In this document: positions 9,050 to 18,603 of the stretch, one piece after another
Layout of the letters: each line of letters opens with the position of its first letter
Position numbering within the stretch: position 1 is the first letter of the stretch
Assembly: GCF_039392895.1 (NCBI RefSeq)
Contig: NZ_CP135027.1
Coordinates: 310,001 to 374,000, forward strand
DNA: 64,000 nucleotides
Reading direction: 5' to 3'
Origin: Buchnera aphidicola (Mindarus keteleerifoliae)
Lineage (GTDB): Bacteria > Pseudomonadota > Gammaproteobacteria > Enterobacterales > Enterobacteriaceae
The notes under the pieces: model-generated
The model's input: only the letters and a program-made list of their open reading frames with translations
What the model was told of the DNA's origin: nothing
The model's database searches: none
Program-made: the position numbers and the translations under genes

Positions 9050-10039
9050 ATGAATAAATATCCTTGGTTAACCCACACTTATAAAAAAATAATTCATCAA
9101 TACACTATTAATAAATTACATCATACCATTTTAATTAATTCTGTTAAAGGAATAGGTATACCTTATTTAATAAGATTAATTGGTTATTGGCTTTTATGTA
9201 TGAATAAAAAAGATTATAAAAATTGCAAAAAATGTAATGGATGTAATCTAACAAAATCTTTAAACCATCCTGACTGGTATTTTTTAACACCAGAAAAAGA
9301 AAAAAAAAGTATAAATATTGAGAAATTAAGAAAATTAAGTAAAAGAGTTGTTATGTCTCCTCAACAAGGTAAAATTAAAATTATTTGTTTTTTAAATACA
9401 GCCTTTCTAAATGATTATACTATTAATACTTTATTAAAAATATTTGAAGAACCACCTAAAAATACTTTTTTTTTATTAGTTAGTTATAATTTAATTGAAC
9501 TTCCTCTCACTCTAAAAAGTAGATGTTTTTTATTAAATATAAAAAGTCCTTCTAAAAAAAAATGTTTAATTTGGTTTAGAAAAAACAACTTTATTATTGA
9601 TGAAAAAAAGTTTTTAATTGCTCTTAACATATCAGAAAACGCTCCTTTAACAGCAATAAAATTAATTAAAAGTCAATTATGGGAAGAAAGAAATAATTTC
9701 TACGAAAAATTTATTTACTTTCTTCAAAAAAAAAAATTAATACTATTTCTTCCTTATTTAACTGGAAAAAATGCGTTATTTAAAATAAATTGGATTTATT
9801 CAATTTTATTAGATTCTATTAAATATAAAAACAATATGTCAAAAACTATATCAAATTTAGACAAAAAAGATTTTATAAACTTAATTTCTTCTAAATACTC
9901 TTATCGTACATTAGATAAAAGTCTACGTTTGTGGTTAAAATGTAAATTTTACTTATTAAATGTATCTAATATTAATCAAGAATTATTATTCGCTAAAAAA
10001 TTGTTAAATTGGGAACTTTTTTTAAATAAAAAATTTTAA
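9050..10039 (+). CDS. holB: DNA polymerase III subunit delta prime
   Basis: A clamp-loader subunit that helps load the sliding clamp in replication. Its 329 residues compare with 334 in E. coli. It keeps the Zn-binding cysteines at residues 50, 59, 62 and 65, the segment HPDWYFLTPE, and the AAA+ motif LLKIFEEPPKNTFFLLVS. The C-terminal third is strongly diverged and Lys/Leu/Ile-rich. It contains an A11 run at 9726-9736 that is in frame, a useful contrast to the frameshifted runs elsewhere. It overlaps nothing but sits one base after tmk. Confidence 0.93.
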   Translation: MNKYPWLTHTYKKIIHQYTINKLHHTILINSVKGIGIPYLIRLIGYWLLCMNKKDYKNCKKCNGCNLTKSLNHPDWYFLTPEKEKKSINIEKLRKLSKRVVMSPQQGKIKIICFLNTAFLNDYTINTLLKIFEEPPKNTFFLLVSYNLIELPLTLKSRCFLLNIKSPSKKKCLIWFRKNNFIIDEKKFLIALNISENAPLTAIKLIKSQLWEERNNFYEKFIYFLQKKKLILFLPYLTGKNALFKINWIYSILLDSIKYKNNMSKTISNLDKKDFINLISSKYSYRTLDKSLRLWLKCKFYLLNVSNINQELLFAKKLLNWELFLNKKF

Positions 10040-10054
10040 AAAAGAGAAAATAAT

Positions 10055-10858
10055 ATGTTTTTAATAGACTCTCATTGTCACCTACATAATTTAACATGTA
10101 GAAAAGAAAAAAACGGAATTAACAATATCATTAAAAGAGCAAATAAAAAATATGTAAAAATGATTTTAGTAGTATCAACTTCTATTAAGGATTACTATGT
10201 ATCTCAAACCTGCATAACAAAAAATCCTAATATTTTGTATTCTTGTGGAATTCATCCAAATAATATAAAAAATTATAAACATAATATTAAAAAATTAAAA
10301 GATATTACTATGAATAAAAATGTTGCTGCCATAGGAGAAACAGGTCTAGATTATTTATATTCTTTAAAAACAGCTTCTATACAGAAATTATTATTTCGTG
10401 AACATATAAAAGTAGCTAAAAAATTAAAAAAACCTATTATTATTCATTGTAGAAAAGCTATACATGATGTTTTGCATATACTAAAAGAAGAAAATAATCA
10501 ACCGTACAAGGGAATTATACATTCTTGTACTGAAGATTCTAATACCGTTAAAAAATTAATAGATTTAGGTTTTTATATATCATTTTCTGGAATCGTTACT
10601 TTTAAAAATGCATCTTTATTAAGAAATGTAGTTAAAACTGTTCCAGTTGAAAAAATTTTGATTGAAACGGATTCGCCTTATTTGTCTCCAGAACCTTATA
10701 GAGGAAAAGAAAACGAACCTTCATATTTATATGAAATAGCAAAATTTATAGCAAAACTAAAAAAAATTAATGTAGAAACATTAGCAAAAAAAACAAAAAA
10801 AAATTTTTTTAAATTATTTAATTTATCAACTAATAAAAAAAATACTAATTTTAATTAA
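10055..10858 (+). CDS. ycfH: TatD-family metal-dependent hydrolase (YcfH)
   Basis: Member of the TatD family of metal-dependent DNases or hydrolases. Visible metal-site motifs are DSHCHL near the N-terminus (His7, His9), GETGLDY, IIHCRKA, IIHSCTED and ETDSPYLSPEPYRG. At 267 residues it has the size of E. coli YcfH (265). It follows tmk-holB exactly as in E. coli, which favours YcfH over the paralogues TatD and YjjV. The physiological substrate is not known from sequence. Confidence 0.92.
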   Translation: MFLIDSHCHLHNLTCRKEKNGINNIIKRANKKYVKMILVVSTSIKDYYVSQTCITKNPNILYSCGIHPNNIKNYKHNIKKLKDITMNKNVAAIGETGLDYLYSLKTASIQKLLFREHIKVAKKLKKPIIIHCRKAIHDVLHILKEENNQPYKGIIHSCTEDSNTVKKLIDLGFYISFSGIVTFKNASLLRNVVKTVPVEKILIETDSPYLSPEPYRGKENEPSYLYEIAKFIAKLKKINVETLAKKTKKNFFKLFNLSTNKKNTNFN

Positions 10859-11007
10859 TATCAAATTTAAATTCATTTATAGTTAAATAATCAATTTTAT
10901 TAATTAAGCAATAAAGTACCTTTTTTTAAAATACATTTTTTATTTAAAAATATTATTAATGATAACTTATCTCAAAAAATCCTGATAATATTTAGGAGTT
11001 TTAAAAT

Positions 11008-12441
11008 ATGTTAAAAAACGTATTTTCAAATATGCAAAAAATAGGAAAGTCATTAATGTTACCCGTTTCTGTACTTCCCATAGCTGGTATATTATTGGGA
11101 ATAGGATCAGCTCATTTTAATATAATTCCAATAGCAATATCTAATATTATGGCAGAAGCAGGAGGATCAGTATTTTCTAATATGCCTTTAATATTTGCTA
11201 TTGGAGTTGCATTAGGATTTACAAAAAATGATGGAGTATCAGCTTTAGCGGCAGTAATAGCTTATGGGATAATGATAAAAACATTATCAATAGCAATGCC
11301 TATTTTTTCAGATATGAACATAATAAAAATTCCTCAAAAAAATTTAATAGATACTGGAATAATAGGAGGAATTATTGCTGGTTCAATTTCAGCTTTTATG
11401 TTTAATGCATTTTATCAGATTCAATTACCAGAATATTTAGGTTTTTTTGCCGGTAAAAGATTTGTACCTATTGTTTCCGGGTTAATGTCAATTTTTGTTG
11501 GATTACTATTATCTCTAATATGGCCTCCTATTGGAAATATTATACAACATTTTTCCGAATGGGCTGCTTATCAAAACCCTATATTTGCATTTGGAATGTA
11601 TGGATTTATTGAAAGAATTCTAGTTCCTATTGGATTGCATCATATCTGGAATGTACCTTTTCAAATGCAAATAGGAGAGTATACTAATTCAATTGGACAA
11701 ATTTTTCACGGAGATGTAGCCAGATATATGGCAGGAGATGATACAGCAGGAAAACTTTCAGGTGGATTTTTATTCAAAATGTATGGTTTACCAGGTGCTG
11801 CTCTAGCTATTTGGCATACAGCAAAAGCAAAAAATAAAGTTAAAATAGGTAGTATGATGTTCTCTGGTATGCTTACAGCCTTTCTAACTGGTATTACTGA
11901 ACCTATAGAATTTTCATTTTTATTAACTGCTCCTATATTATATGGAATTCATTCAATTTTAGCTGGATTATCTTTTCCTATTTGTATTTTGTTAAATATG
12001 AGAGCTGGAAATAGTTTTTCTCATGGATTAATAGACTTTATCATCTTAAGCGGAAATGGAAATAATATCTGGATGTTTCCTTTAATCGGCGTATTTTACT
12101 GTTTACTGTATTACTTTATTTTCTATTTTTTCATTATAAAGTTTAATTTGAAAACACCAGGAAGAGAAAATCTTAAAAATATATTGAATAATCTTAGTAA
12201 TTCTGAACTTGCACCTTATTTAGTAAAAGCATTAGGTGGGAAAAAAAATATAACTAACTTAGACGCTTGCATTACTCGTCTTCGCATTTCTGTTTTGAAT
12301 ACATCAAACGTAAATATTTCAAAACTAAAAAAAGCTGGAGCTGTTGGAGTATTTATTTCTGGATTAGGTGTACAAGTAGTTTTTGGAACGAAATCAGATA
12401 ACTTAAAAACTGAAATAGAAAAATATATTAAAAAAAACTAG
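11008..12441 (+). CDS. ptsG: Glucose-specific PTS permease EIICB
   Basis: Imports glucose while phosphorylating it through the phosphotransferase system. It has 477 residues, the E. coli length. The membrane EIIC domain (about residues 1-385) has many hydrophobic helices and the conserved segments [11 protein letters not shown] and [11 protein letters not shown]. The cytoplasmic EIIB domain (about 400-477) has the phosphorylated cysteine in LDACITRLR, near residue 420. The EIIA domain is absent, as normal for enterobacterial PtsG. A GGAG ribosome binding site precedes the ATG. It is followed by a hairpin and hinT. Confidence 0.95.
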   Translation: MLKNVFSNMQKIGKSLMLPVSVLPIAGILLGIGSAHFNIIPIAISNIMAEAGGSVFSNMPLIFAIGVALGFTKNDGVSALAAVIAYGIMIKTLSIAMPIFSDMNIIKIPQKNLIDTGIIGGIIAGSISAFMFNAFYQIQLPEYLGFFAGKRFVPIVSGLMSIFVGLLLSLIWPPIGNIIQHFSEWAAYQNPIFAFGMYGFIERILVPIGLHHIWNVPFQMQIGEYTNSIGQIFHGDVARYMAGDDTAGKLSGGFLFKMYGLPGAALAIWHTAKAKNKVKIGSMMFSGMLTAFLTGITEPIEFSFLLTAPILYGIHSILAGLSFPICILLNMRAGNSFSHGLIDFIILSGNGNNIWMFPLIGVFYCLLYYFIFYFFIIKFNLKTPGRENLKNILNNLSNSELAPYLVKALGGKKNITNLDACITRLRISVLNTSNVNISKLKKAGAVGVFISGLGVQVVFGTKSDNLKTEIEKYIKKN

Positions 12442-12449
12442 TTTTTTAC

Positions 12450-12489
12450 TAAATTAAGGAGAGTAAAAAAAATAACTCTTCTTAATTTA
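12450..12489 (+). terminator. Stem-loop between ptsG and hinT
   Basis: Arms 12450-12464 and 12475-12489 form a 15-bp stem with one G-U pair around an A-rich 10-base loop, eight bases after the ptsG stop. No U-run follows on the plus strand, so it may be a weak terminator or a 3' stabilising hairpin. Confidence 0.45.
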
Positions 12490-12522
12490 ACATAAAATTA
12501 ATTATTTGAGAGACAAAAAATT

Positions 12523-12864
12523 ATGAAAAAAAATAACGTTTTTAAAGACATAGTAGAAAAGAAAATTCCATCTGAAATTTTGTATCAAGATAAAAAAATT
12601 ACTGTTTTTTCAGATATTTCACCTAAAGCACCTGTTCATTTTCTTGTTATTCCAAATAAAATTATTCCTTCTTTAAACTACATTAAAAAAAGAGATAAAA
12701 ATCTAATTTTTCATATGTTAAGAACAGCAATAGCTATTGCAAAGAAAAAGAAAATTTATCGAACAGGTTATAGATTAATTATTAATTGCAACAAAAATTC
12801 CGGACAAGAAGTACCTCACTTACATATCCATATATTAGGTGGAAAAAAATTACCATCAATTTAA
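12523..12864 (+). CDS. hinT: HIT-family purine nucleoside phosphoramidase
   Basis: Hydrolyses AMP-lysine and related phosphoramidates; histidine-triad family. The signature HLHIHILGG contains His99, His101 and His103 of the triad, and the FSDISPKAPVHFLVIP segment matches E. coli HinT. Its 113 residues compare with 119. The C-terminal tail is shortened to KKLPSI, losing the last residues of E. coli HinT that reach the partner active site. It is downstream of ptsG, as in E. coli after loss of the intervening genes. Confidence 0.94.
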   Translation: MKKNNVFKDIVEKKIPSEILYQDKKITVFSDISPKAPVHFLVIPNKIIPSLNYIKKRDKNLIFHMLRTAIAIAKKKKIYRTGYRLIINCNKNSGQEVPHLHIHILGGKKLPSI

Positions 12865-12870
12865 AATTAA

Positions 12871-12899
12871 TCAATTAACTATTTGTATTAGTTAATTGA
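12871..12899. terminator. Inverted repeat after hinT
   Basis: A perfect 10-bp stem (12871-12880 with 12890-12899) around a 9-base loop begins seven bases after the hinT stop. It is A+T-rich and lacks a following U-run. It could be the hinT 3' hairpin; chance pairing is possible at this base composition. Confidence 0.35.
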
Positions 12900-13100
12900 A
12901 CAACTTAATGTTTTTAAAAAATTTATTTTGATTTTAAATTTTGAATTTTAAATAACAAATATATTCTATTTCTTTTCATATTTAAAATTTATAGAAACAC
13001 CAAAAAAATCTTCTTGCTTCCTAATATTCTAGTACATGTACGTTTTTTAACTTATTTTAAAAAATTTAAAATAATTTAGTTATTAAATTAATTTGAAAAG

Positions 13101-14498
13101 TTAAAACTGACTATTTCGAATAGTTCTAGGAAAGGGTATTGCATCTTTAATATTACTTATTCCTGTAATATATTGCAATAATCGTTCAAAACCTAAACCA
13201 AATCCAGAATGTGGTACTGTTCCATATTTTCTTAAATCTCTATACCACCAATAATTTTTTTTATTTAATTTTAGCTCAAAAAAACGATCATCTAGAATTT
13301 CTATTCTTTCCTCTCTTTGAGATCCTCCTACAATTTCACCAATTCCTGGTACTAACATATCTATACTTGCAACAGTTTTATTATCTTTATTTAATCTCAT
13401 ATAAAAAGCTTTTATCTCCTTAGGAAAATTTTTAATTATTACAGGAGAATCAAAATATGTATCTACAATGTACTTTTCATGTTCTGAATTTAAATCTAAT
13501 CCAAAAAAAACTGAGTTGGAAAATGATTTTTTGCTTTTTTTAAGAATTTGAATAATTTCAGAATATTCTACTTCAATTATTTTTTCGCTCAAAACTTTTT
13601 CTAATTTATTAATTATTTTCAAATTATATTTTTTTTCAAAAAACATTATTTCTGAAATACAAGAGTTTAAAACAACCTTAATTGAATGTTTAAAGATTTT
13701 TTTTACTAACTTAATGAGATCTGAAAGGTCAAAAAATGAAGCTTCAACTTCCAACATCCAAAATTCCGACAAATGACGTTTAGTATTAGAATTTTCAGCA
13801 CGAAAAGTAGGACCGAATGTGTATACTTTTGACATAGAACATGCATATGTTTCTAATGTTAATTGTCCTGAAACAGTTAAAAAAGTTTCTTTTCCAAAAA
13901 AATCTTTAGAAAAATCAACTTCTCCTGATTTTTTTTTCGGAGTTTTACTAAAATCAAACGTAGAAACTTTAAACATATCTCCTGCTCCTTCTGCATTAAT
14001 AGCAGTAATAATTGGGGTAGGAACCCAATAATATTTTTTGCTATTTAAAAAAGCGTGTAAAGATTGAAATAAACAATTTCTAATTCTACTTACTGATCCA
14101 ATAAAATTGCTTCTTGAACGCAAATGAGATACAGATCTAAGATATTCATTAGTATGTTTTTTTAAAGATAAAGGATATTGATTAGGATTTTCAATCCATC
14201 CTATAACTTTTATATTAAGAGCAAATATTTCAACTTTTTGTTTTTTTCCAAAAGAATCCACTAATTTTCCGGTTACAATTATTGAACATCCAGTTGTTAA
14301 CATTAAAATTTCATTTTCATAATTAAATAATTTTTTGTTTGCTATTATTTGTACAGGAGATAAATGTGAACCATCATACAAATGAATAAAACAAATACCT
14401 AATTTAGAACTTCTTTTACTTTTAACCCATCCTTTAATAGTAATAATACTATTAATTACTATTTTTTTTTGATGAATATCAATAACAGAAACTAACAT
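13101..14498 (-). CDS. asnS: Asparaginyl-tRNA synthetase
   Basis: Class IIb aminoacyl-tRNA synthetase charging tRNA-Asn. It has 465 residues, against 466 in E. coli. The N-terminal OB-fold anticodon-binding domain (about 1-110) includes IKGWVKSKRSSK. The catalytic domain has the motif 2 loop FGPTFRAENSNTKRHLSEFWM, quoted here across its core, and motif 3 GFGLGFERLLQYITG near the C-terminus. The start MLVSVIDIHQ resembles the E. coli N-terminus. No ompF homologue follows on the minus strand as it would in E. coli. Confidence 0.96.
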   Translation of the reverse strand: MLVSVIDIHQKKIVINSIITIKGWVKSKRSSKLGICFIHLYDGSHLSPVQIIANKKLFNYENEILMLTTGCSIIVTGKLVDSFGKKQKVEIFALNIKVIGWIENPNQYPLSLKKHTNEYLRSVSHLRSRSNFIGSVSRIRNCLFQSLHAFLNSKKYYWVPTPIITAINAEGAGDMFKVSTFDFSKTPKKKSGEVDFSKDFFGKETFLTVSGQLTLETYACSMSKVYTFGPTFRAENSNTKRHLSEFWMLEVEASFFDLSDLIKLVKKIFKHSIKVVLNSCISEIMFFEKKYNLKIINKLEKVLSEKIIEVEYSEIIQILKKSKKSFSNSVFFGLDLNSEHEKYIVDTYFDSPVIIKNFPKEIKAFYMRLNKDNKTVASIDMLVPGIGEIVGGSQREERIEILDDRFFELKLNKKNYWWYRDLRKYGTVPHSGFGLGFERLLQYITGISNIKDAIPFPRTIRNSQF

Positions 14499-14585
14499 TT
14501 TAACTATTTCCTATTAAAATAAACCAAACTTATTTTTATCTTTTTAAAAAATTAAATTCTAAAAATTATTCAGTTTAATAAAGAA

Positions 14586-15527
14586 TTAAGCTTCTATTTT
14601 TCTTTTGCATTTTGAAGAACAGCAATTACTTAGTTTTTCTGAACACTTTTGACATTGAATCATAAGAATATGACAAGAATCATTATAACAATTTGTATAT
14701 GAATCATTTGGAGTATTACAATTTTTACAATTTGATAAAATATCTTGAGTAACTTTTTCCTCCATTCTTGAATCAAAAACAAAATTTTTTCCTTTAAAAT
14801 TTACAGATAAATTATTCAAAACTGCATCTTTAACATAACCTATAATACCATTTTTAATTTGATACACATTTTTAATTCCATTGAAAATTAACCAAGAAGC
14901 AACCTTTTCGCAACGAATTCCTCCCGTACAATAAAGAATGATATTTTTTTCTTTGAACTTACTTAAATAATTTAAAATTAATTTTATTTGTTGTCTAAAA
15001 GTACTTCCTGGAAATTTAACTGAATTTTTAAAATAACCAATTTTATGTTCATAATTATTTCTAACATCCACTAAAACAGAATTTTTTTCTTTCAACATTT
15101 TATTTACTTCTTTAGCATTTAAATATTTTTGGGAAAAATTCATAAAAAAATTTTTATTTGAAATACCATCAGCTACTATTTTTGTTTTAACTTTAACTAC
15201 TAAAACCCAAAATGATTTTTTATTTTCCTCAAGACATTTATTGAGATATATACATTTAAAATTTTTATCTATTTTTTTTAAAAAATTTTTTACTGTATGA
15301 AAAAAATTATAAGGAACACTAATCTGAGCATTAATCCCTTCTTCAGCAATATAAACTCGTCCTAAAATTTTTAATTTATTAAAATTAATATAAATTAAAT
15401 TCCTAAAATAAAATGGATCTTTTATAAAAAAATACTTGTAAAAAGAAAGAGTAATTCTTTTAACATTATCACTAAATATTTCTTTTTTTAATTTTTTTTT
15501 AGATTCAATGTTATGTAAAACATTCAT
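14586..15527 (-). CDS. trhO: tRNA uridine(34) hydroxylase TrhO (YceA)
   Basis: Rhodanese-family enzyme that introduces the 5-hydroxyl of 5-hydroxyuridine at wobble position 34 of some tRNAs. It aligns along its length with E. coli TrhO: ISFYKYF-like start, VYIAEEGINAQISVP, KSFWVLVVKVK, the rhodanese loop YCTGGIRCEKVASWL with the reactive cysteine, and a C-terminal cysteine-rich region (CKNCNTPND, CQKCSEKLSNCCS) suggesting metal binding. At 313 residues it is shorter than E. coli (350) because the basic C-terminal tail is missing. It lies 87 bases upstream of asnS on the same strand. Confidence 0.93.
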   Translation of the reverse strand: MNVLHNIESKKKLKKEIFSDNVKRITLSFYKYFFIKDPFYFRNLIYINFNKLKILGRVYIAEEGINAQISVPYNFFHTVKNFLKKIDKNFKCIYLNKCLEENKKSFWVLVVKVKTKIVADGISNKNFFMNFSQKYLNAKEVNKMLKEKNSVLVDVRNNYEHKIGYFKNSVKFPGSTFRQQIKLILNYLSKFKEKNIILYCTGGIRCEKVASWLIFNGIKNVYQIKNGIIGYVKDAVLNNLSVNFKGKNFVFDSRMEEKVTQDILSNCKNCNTPNDSYTNCYNDSCHILMIQCQKCSEKLSNCCSSKCKRKIEA

Positions 15528-15655
15528 AAAATGATCTTCCTTATCTCATTAACAACGTTAACTTAAAATATTCATTATAAAAAAAACTATTAAACATTTT
15601 TAATTAAATTGTAAAAAATAAAGAAATGCTACCTATTAATTTTGTGAAAAATTTA

Positions 15656-18511
15656 TTAAATTTTTTTTATTAATTTTTGATAATTTAATAAATCTCTTTT
15701 TTCCATTTTTAAAAAAGAAAGCATCTCTTCATTTTTTTTTATAACAACTTTAGGAGCATTTAAAAGAAAATTATTGTTTTTAAGTTGCAACTGAACTTTT
15801 TTTATTTTTAATACTATTTTTTTTAATTTAACAGAAGTTTCTAAAAATTCTTTTTTTTTGTTAATTAAACCTAAAATTGGTACCATTATCTCTGTTTTAT
15901 CAATATTTTTTTTAATACAAACAGGAATATTTTTATTTGAAGGTAAAATTTTGATGCTACGTAGACCTACAGAAAAAAGTATATATTTTTCATATTTTTC
16001 AATAATGTACTTAATAACATCACTAGGTTTGTAAAACATTACAGAAATTAAAATTTTATTAGATAATTTCATAGAAAGTCGAATTTTTCTAATTATAGAA
16101 ATAATTTTTTTCATATTTATGACATACAAAATCGAATCATGATCAACTAATTTAAAGTTAAACTTAGGAAAATTTGATACCATAATACTAGTAGAATCTA
16201 TTTCTAAAATATTTTTTATTTTTTTCCAAATACATTCAGTTATAAATGGAATAACAGGGTGAGAAAGTCTTAACAAAATTTCTAAAACTGTAATTAAAGT
16301 ATATCGATTTCCTTCTTTTTCTTTTTTAGAACCATGTATCAAAGTTATTTTTGAAAATTCTATGTACCAATCACAAAATTGATTCCAAATAAAATTGTAT
16401 AATATGTTGGCTGCAATATCAAAACGATACTTTTTTAAAGCTTGAGTAAATGATTTAATAGTATTATGTAATTCTGAAAAAATCCATTTATCTATTTCCG
16501 ATAAAACATTATTTTTAATAGAATCATTTTGTGTATTTTTAATGTTTAAAAAAATGAATCTACTTGCATTCCATAATTTATTACAAAAATGTTTATAACC
16601 TTTTAGACGACTCATATCCCAATTAATTTCTCGATTTAAAGATGCTAATGCCGCGCAGGTAAATCGTAAAGCATCAGCTCCAAAACTTTTTATACCTAAG
16701 GGAAACTCTTTTTTTGTAAGTTTAGTTATTTTTTTAAATAAATTTGATTTGATTAAATTCTTTGTTCTTTTTATTAACAACTCATCAAATGAAATCCCAT
16801 CGATCATATCTATCGGATCTATAATATTTCCTTTAGATTTAGACATTTTTTTCCCAGATTCATCTCTAATTAATCCTGTTATATAAACTTTTTTGAAAGG
16901 TACTTGAGGAACATTATTTTTGTCTTTAAGAATAAACATCGTCATCATAATCATTCTAGCAATCCAAAAAAAAATAATGTCGAAACCGCTAACTAAAATA
17001 TTTGTTGGATGAAAATAAATTAATTCTTTTGATAATTTGGGCCAACCTAATGAAGAAAAACTCCATAAAGCTGAAGAAAACCAAGTATCTAAAACATCTT
17101 TTTCCTGAAATAAAAAAATTTTTTCTGAAAGACCATATTTTTTTCTTACATTTTTTTCATCATATCCAGCATAAATATTATTTTTTTTATCATACCAAAT
17201 TGGAATTCTATGTCCCCACCATAATTGCCTAGAAATACACCAATCTTTAATGTTTTCCATCCAATAAAAATACAATTTTTTATACTTAGAAGGTAAAAAT
17301 TGAATTTTTCCATTTTTAACAGCTTCTATTGCAACTTTTGATATCTTTTTTGTCTTTAAATACCATTGATTAGTTAAAATAGGTTCTATGATTGAATTAC
17401 TTCTTTCACTTATAGGAACACTATGTTCATATTCTTTTACACATTTCAAAAAATTATTTTTCTTAATTTCTTGAATTATTTTTTTTCTAACTAAAGATTT
17501 TTCCAAATTTCTAAATTTTTTAGGTATATAATTACTATATGTATTGGACAATTTTCCTTTTATATCTTGTATTTCCAATAAATTAAGAACTTTACCTTCG
17601 AGTGTAAAAATATTAATTAAAGGTAAATTATGAGAAATAGCAATATCATAATCTTGAAAATCATGAGCTGGTGTAATTTTTACACATCCTGTTCCCTTTT
17701 TAATATCTATTCTTTTATCCGAAATTATAGGAATAGTTCTATTAATTAAAGGGACTGAAACTTTTTCACCAATATACTCTTTATAACGTTCATCCTCAGG
17801 ATGAACAGCTATTGCTGTATCTCCTAATAATGTTTCAGGTCTTGTAGTAGCTACAACTAAATATTTTTTTTTTAATGAACATTTTCTTTCAGGAACGAAA
17901 AAATATTTTATATACCACATTTTCCCTATTTGAACCCTGTTATTAACCTCTAGATCTGAAACAACAGTTTTTAAATTAAAATCCCAATTAGATAAACATT
18001 TTTTTTTATAAATTAATTTTTTTTCATAAAGATAAATAAATACTTTTTTTACAGCAATCTTCATGTCTTGGTCTAAACTAAATCTTTCACTAGACCAATC
18101 TACTGAACAACCTAAACGTCGTATTTGATATGAAATTCGTTCATGTGATTTTTTTTTCCATTTCCAAATTTCATTAACAAACTTTTTTCTCCCTAATTCT
18201 CTACGAGTTTTTTTAAATTTTTTTATGCATATATTTCGTTCTACTATCGCTTGCGTTGCAATACCAGCATGATCAGTACCTACTTTCCATAAAGTATTTT
18301 TTCCTTTCATTCTATTGTATCGAACCAAAATATCCATGATAGTTTGTTGAAAAGCATGTCCCATATGCAAACTTCCCGTTATATTAGGAGGAGGCATAAT
18401 AATGCAAAAATTTTTCTTATTTTTGTTGTTAGTTGGTTTAAAAAAATTACTTTTTTCCCAAAAAGAATATATTTCCTTTTCAATATCTTTAGGATTATAT
18501 TGCTTGTTCAT
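15656..18511 (-). CDS. valS: Valyl-tRNA synthetase
   Basis: Class I synthetase charging tRNA-Val, with an editing domain that removes misactivated threonine. It has 951 residues, identical in length to E. coli. The HIGH signature is HMGH at 49-52 (ITGSLHMGHAF), the CP1 editing domain contains TTRPETLLGDTA, and the KMSKS loop is present near 555 (GKKMSKSKGN). The C-terminal coiled-coil arm is Lys-rich and diverged. It follows pepA on the minus strand, the E. coli pepA-valS order after loss of holC. Confidence 0.97.
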   Translation of the reverse strand: MNKQYNPKDIEKEIYSFWEKSNFFKPTNNKNKKNFCIIMPPPNITGSLHMGHAFQQTIMDILVRYNRMKGKNTLWKVGTDHAGIATQAIVERNICIKKFKKTRRELGRKKFVNEIWKWKKKSHERISYQIRRLGCSVDWSSERFSLDQDMKIAVKKVFIYLYEKKLIYKKKCLSNWDFNLKTVVSDLEVNNRVQIGKMWYIKYFFVPERKCSLKKKYLVVATTRPETLLGDTAIAVHPEDERYKEYIGEKVSVPLINRTIPIISDKRIDIKKGTGCVKITPAHDFQDYDIAISHNLPLINIFTLEGKVLNLLEIQDIKGKLSNTYSNYIPKKFRNLEKSLVRKKIIQEIKKNNFLKCVKEYEHSVPISERSNSIIEPILTNQWYLKTKKISKVAIEAVKNGKIQFLPSKYKKLYFYWMENIKDWCISRQLWWGHRIPIWYDKKNNIYAGYDEKNVRKKYGLSEKIFLFQEKDVLDTWFSSALWSFSSLGWPKLSKELIYFHPTNILVSGFDIIFFWIARMIMMTMFILKDKNNVPQVPFKKVYITGLIRDESGKKMSKSKGNIIDPIDMIDGISFDELLIKRTKNLIKSNLFKKITKLTKKEFPLGIKSFGADALRFTCAALASLNREINWDMSRLKGYKHFCNKLWNASRFIFLNIKNTQNDSIKNNVLSEIDKWIFSELHNTIKSFTQALKKYRFDIAANILYNFIWNQFCDWYIEFSKITLIHGSKKEKEGNRYTLITVLEILLRLSHPVIPFITECIWKKIKNILEIDSTSIMVSNFPKFNFKLVDHDSILYVINMKKIISIIRKIRLSMKLSNKILISVMFYKPSDVIKYIIEKYEKYILFSVGLRSIKILPSNKNIPVCIKKNIDKTEIMVPILGLINKKKEFLETSVKLKKIVLKIKKVQLQLKNNNFLLNAPKVVIKKNEEMLSFLKMEKRDLLNYQKLIKKI

Positions 18512-18603
18512 ATAGATAAACCTTTAAATTTTATTCAAATTTCTGAAATATTCAAAATAATATTTTTAAAAATAAATATTAGTAATTGATTAATTCGTTG
18601 AGA

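Noticed and set aside
12865-13100. Possible ompF remnant downstream of asnS
   Set aside because: Only position suggests it; the 236 bases show no porin-like sequence.
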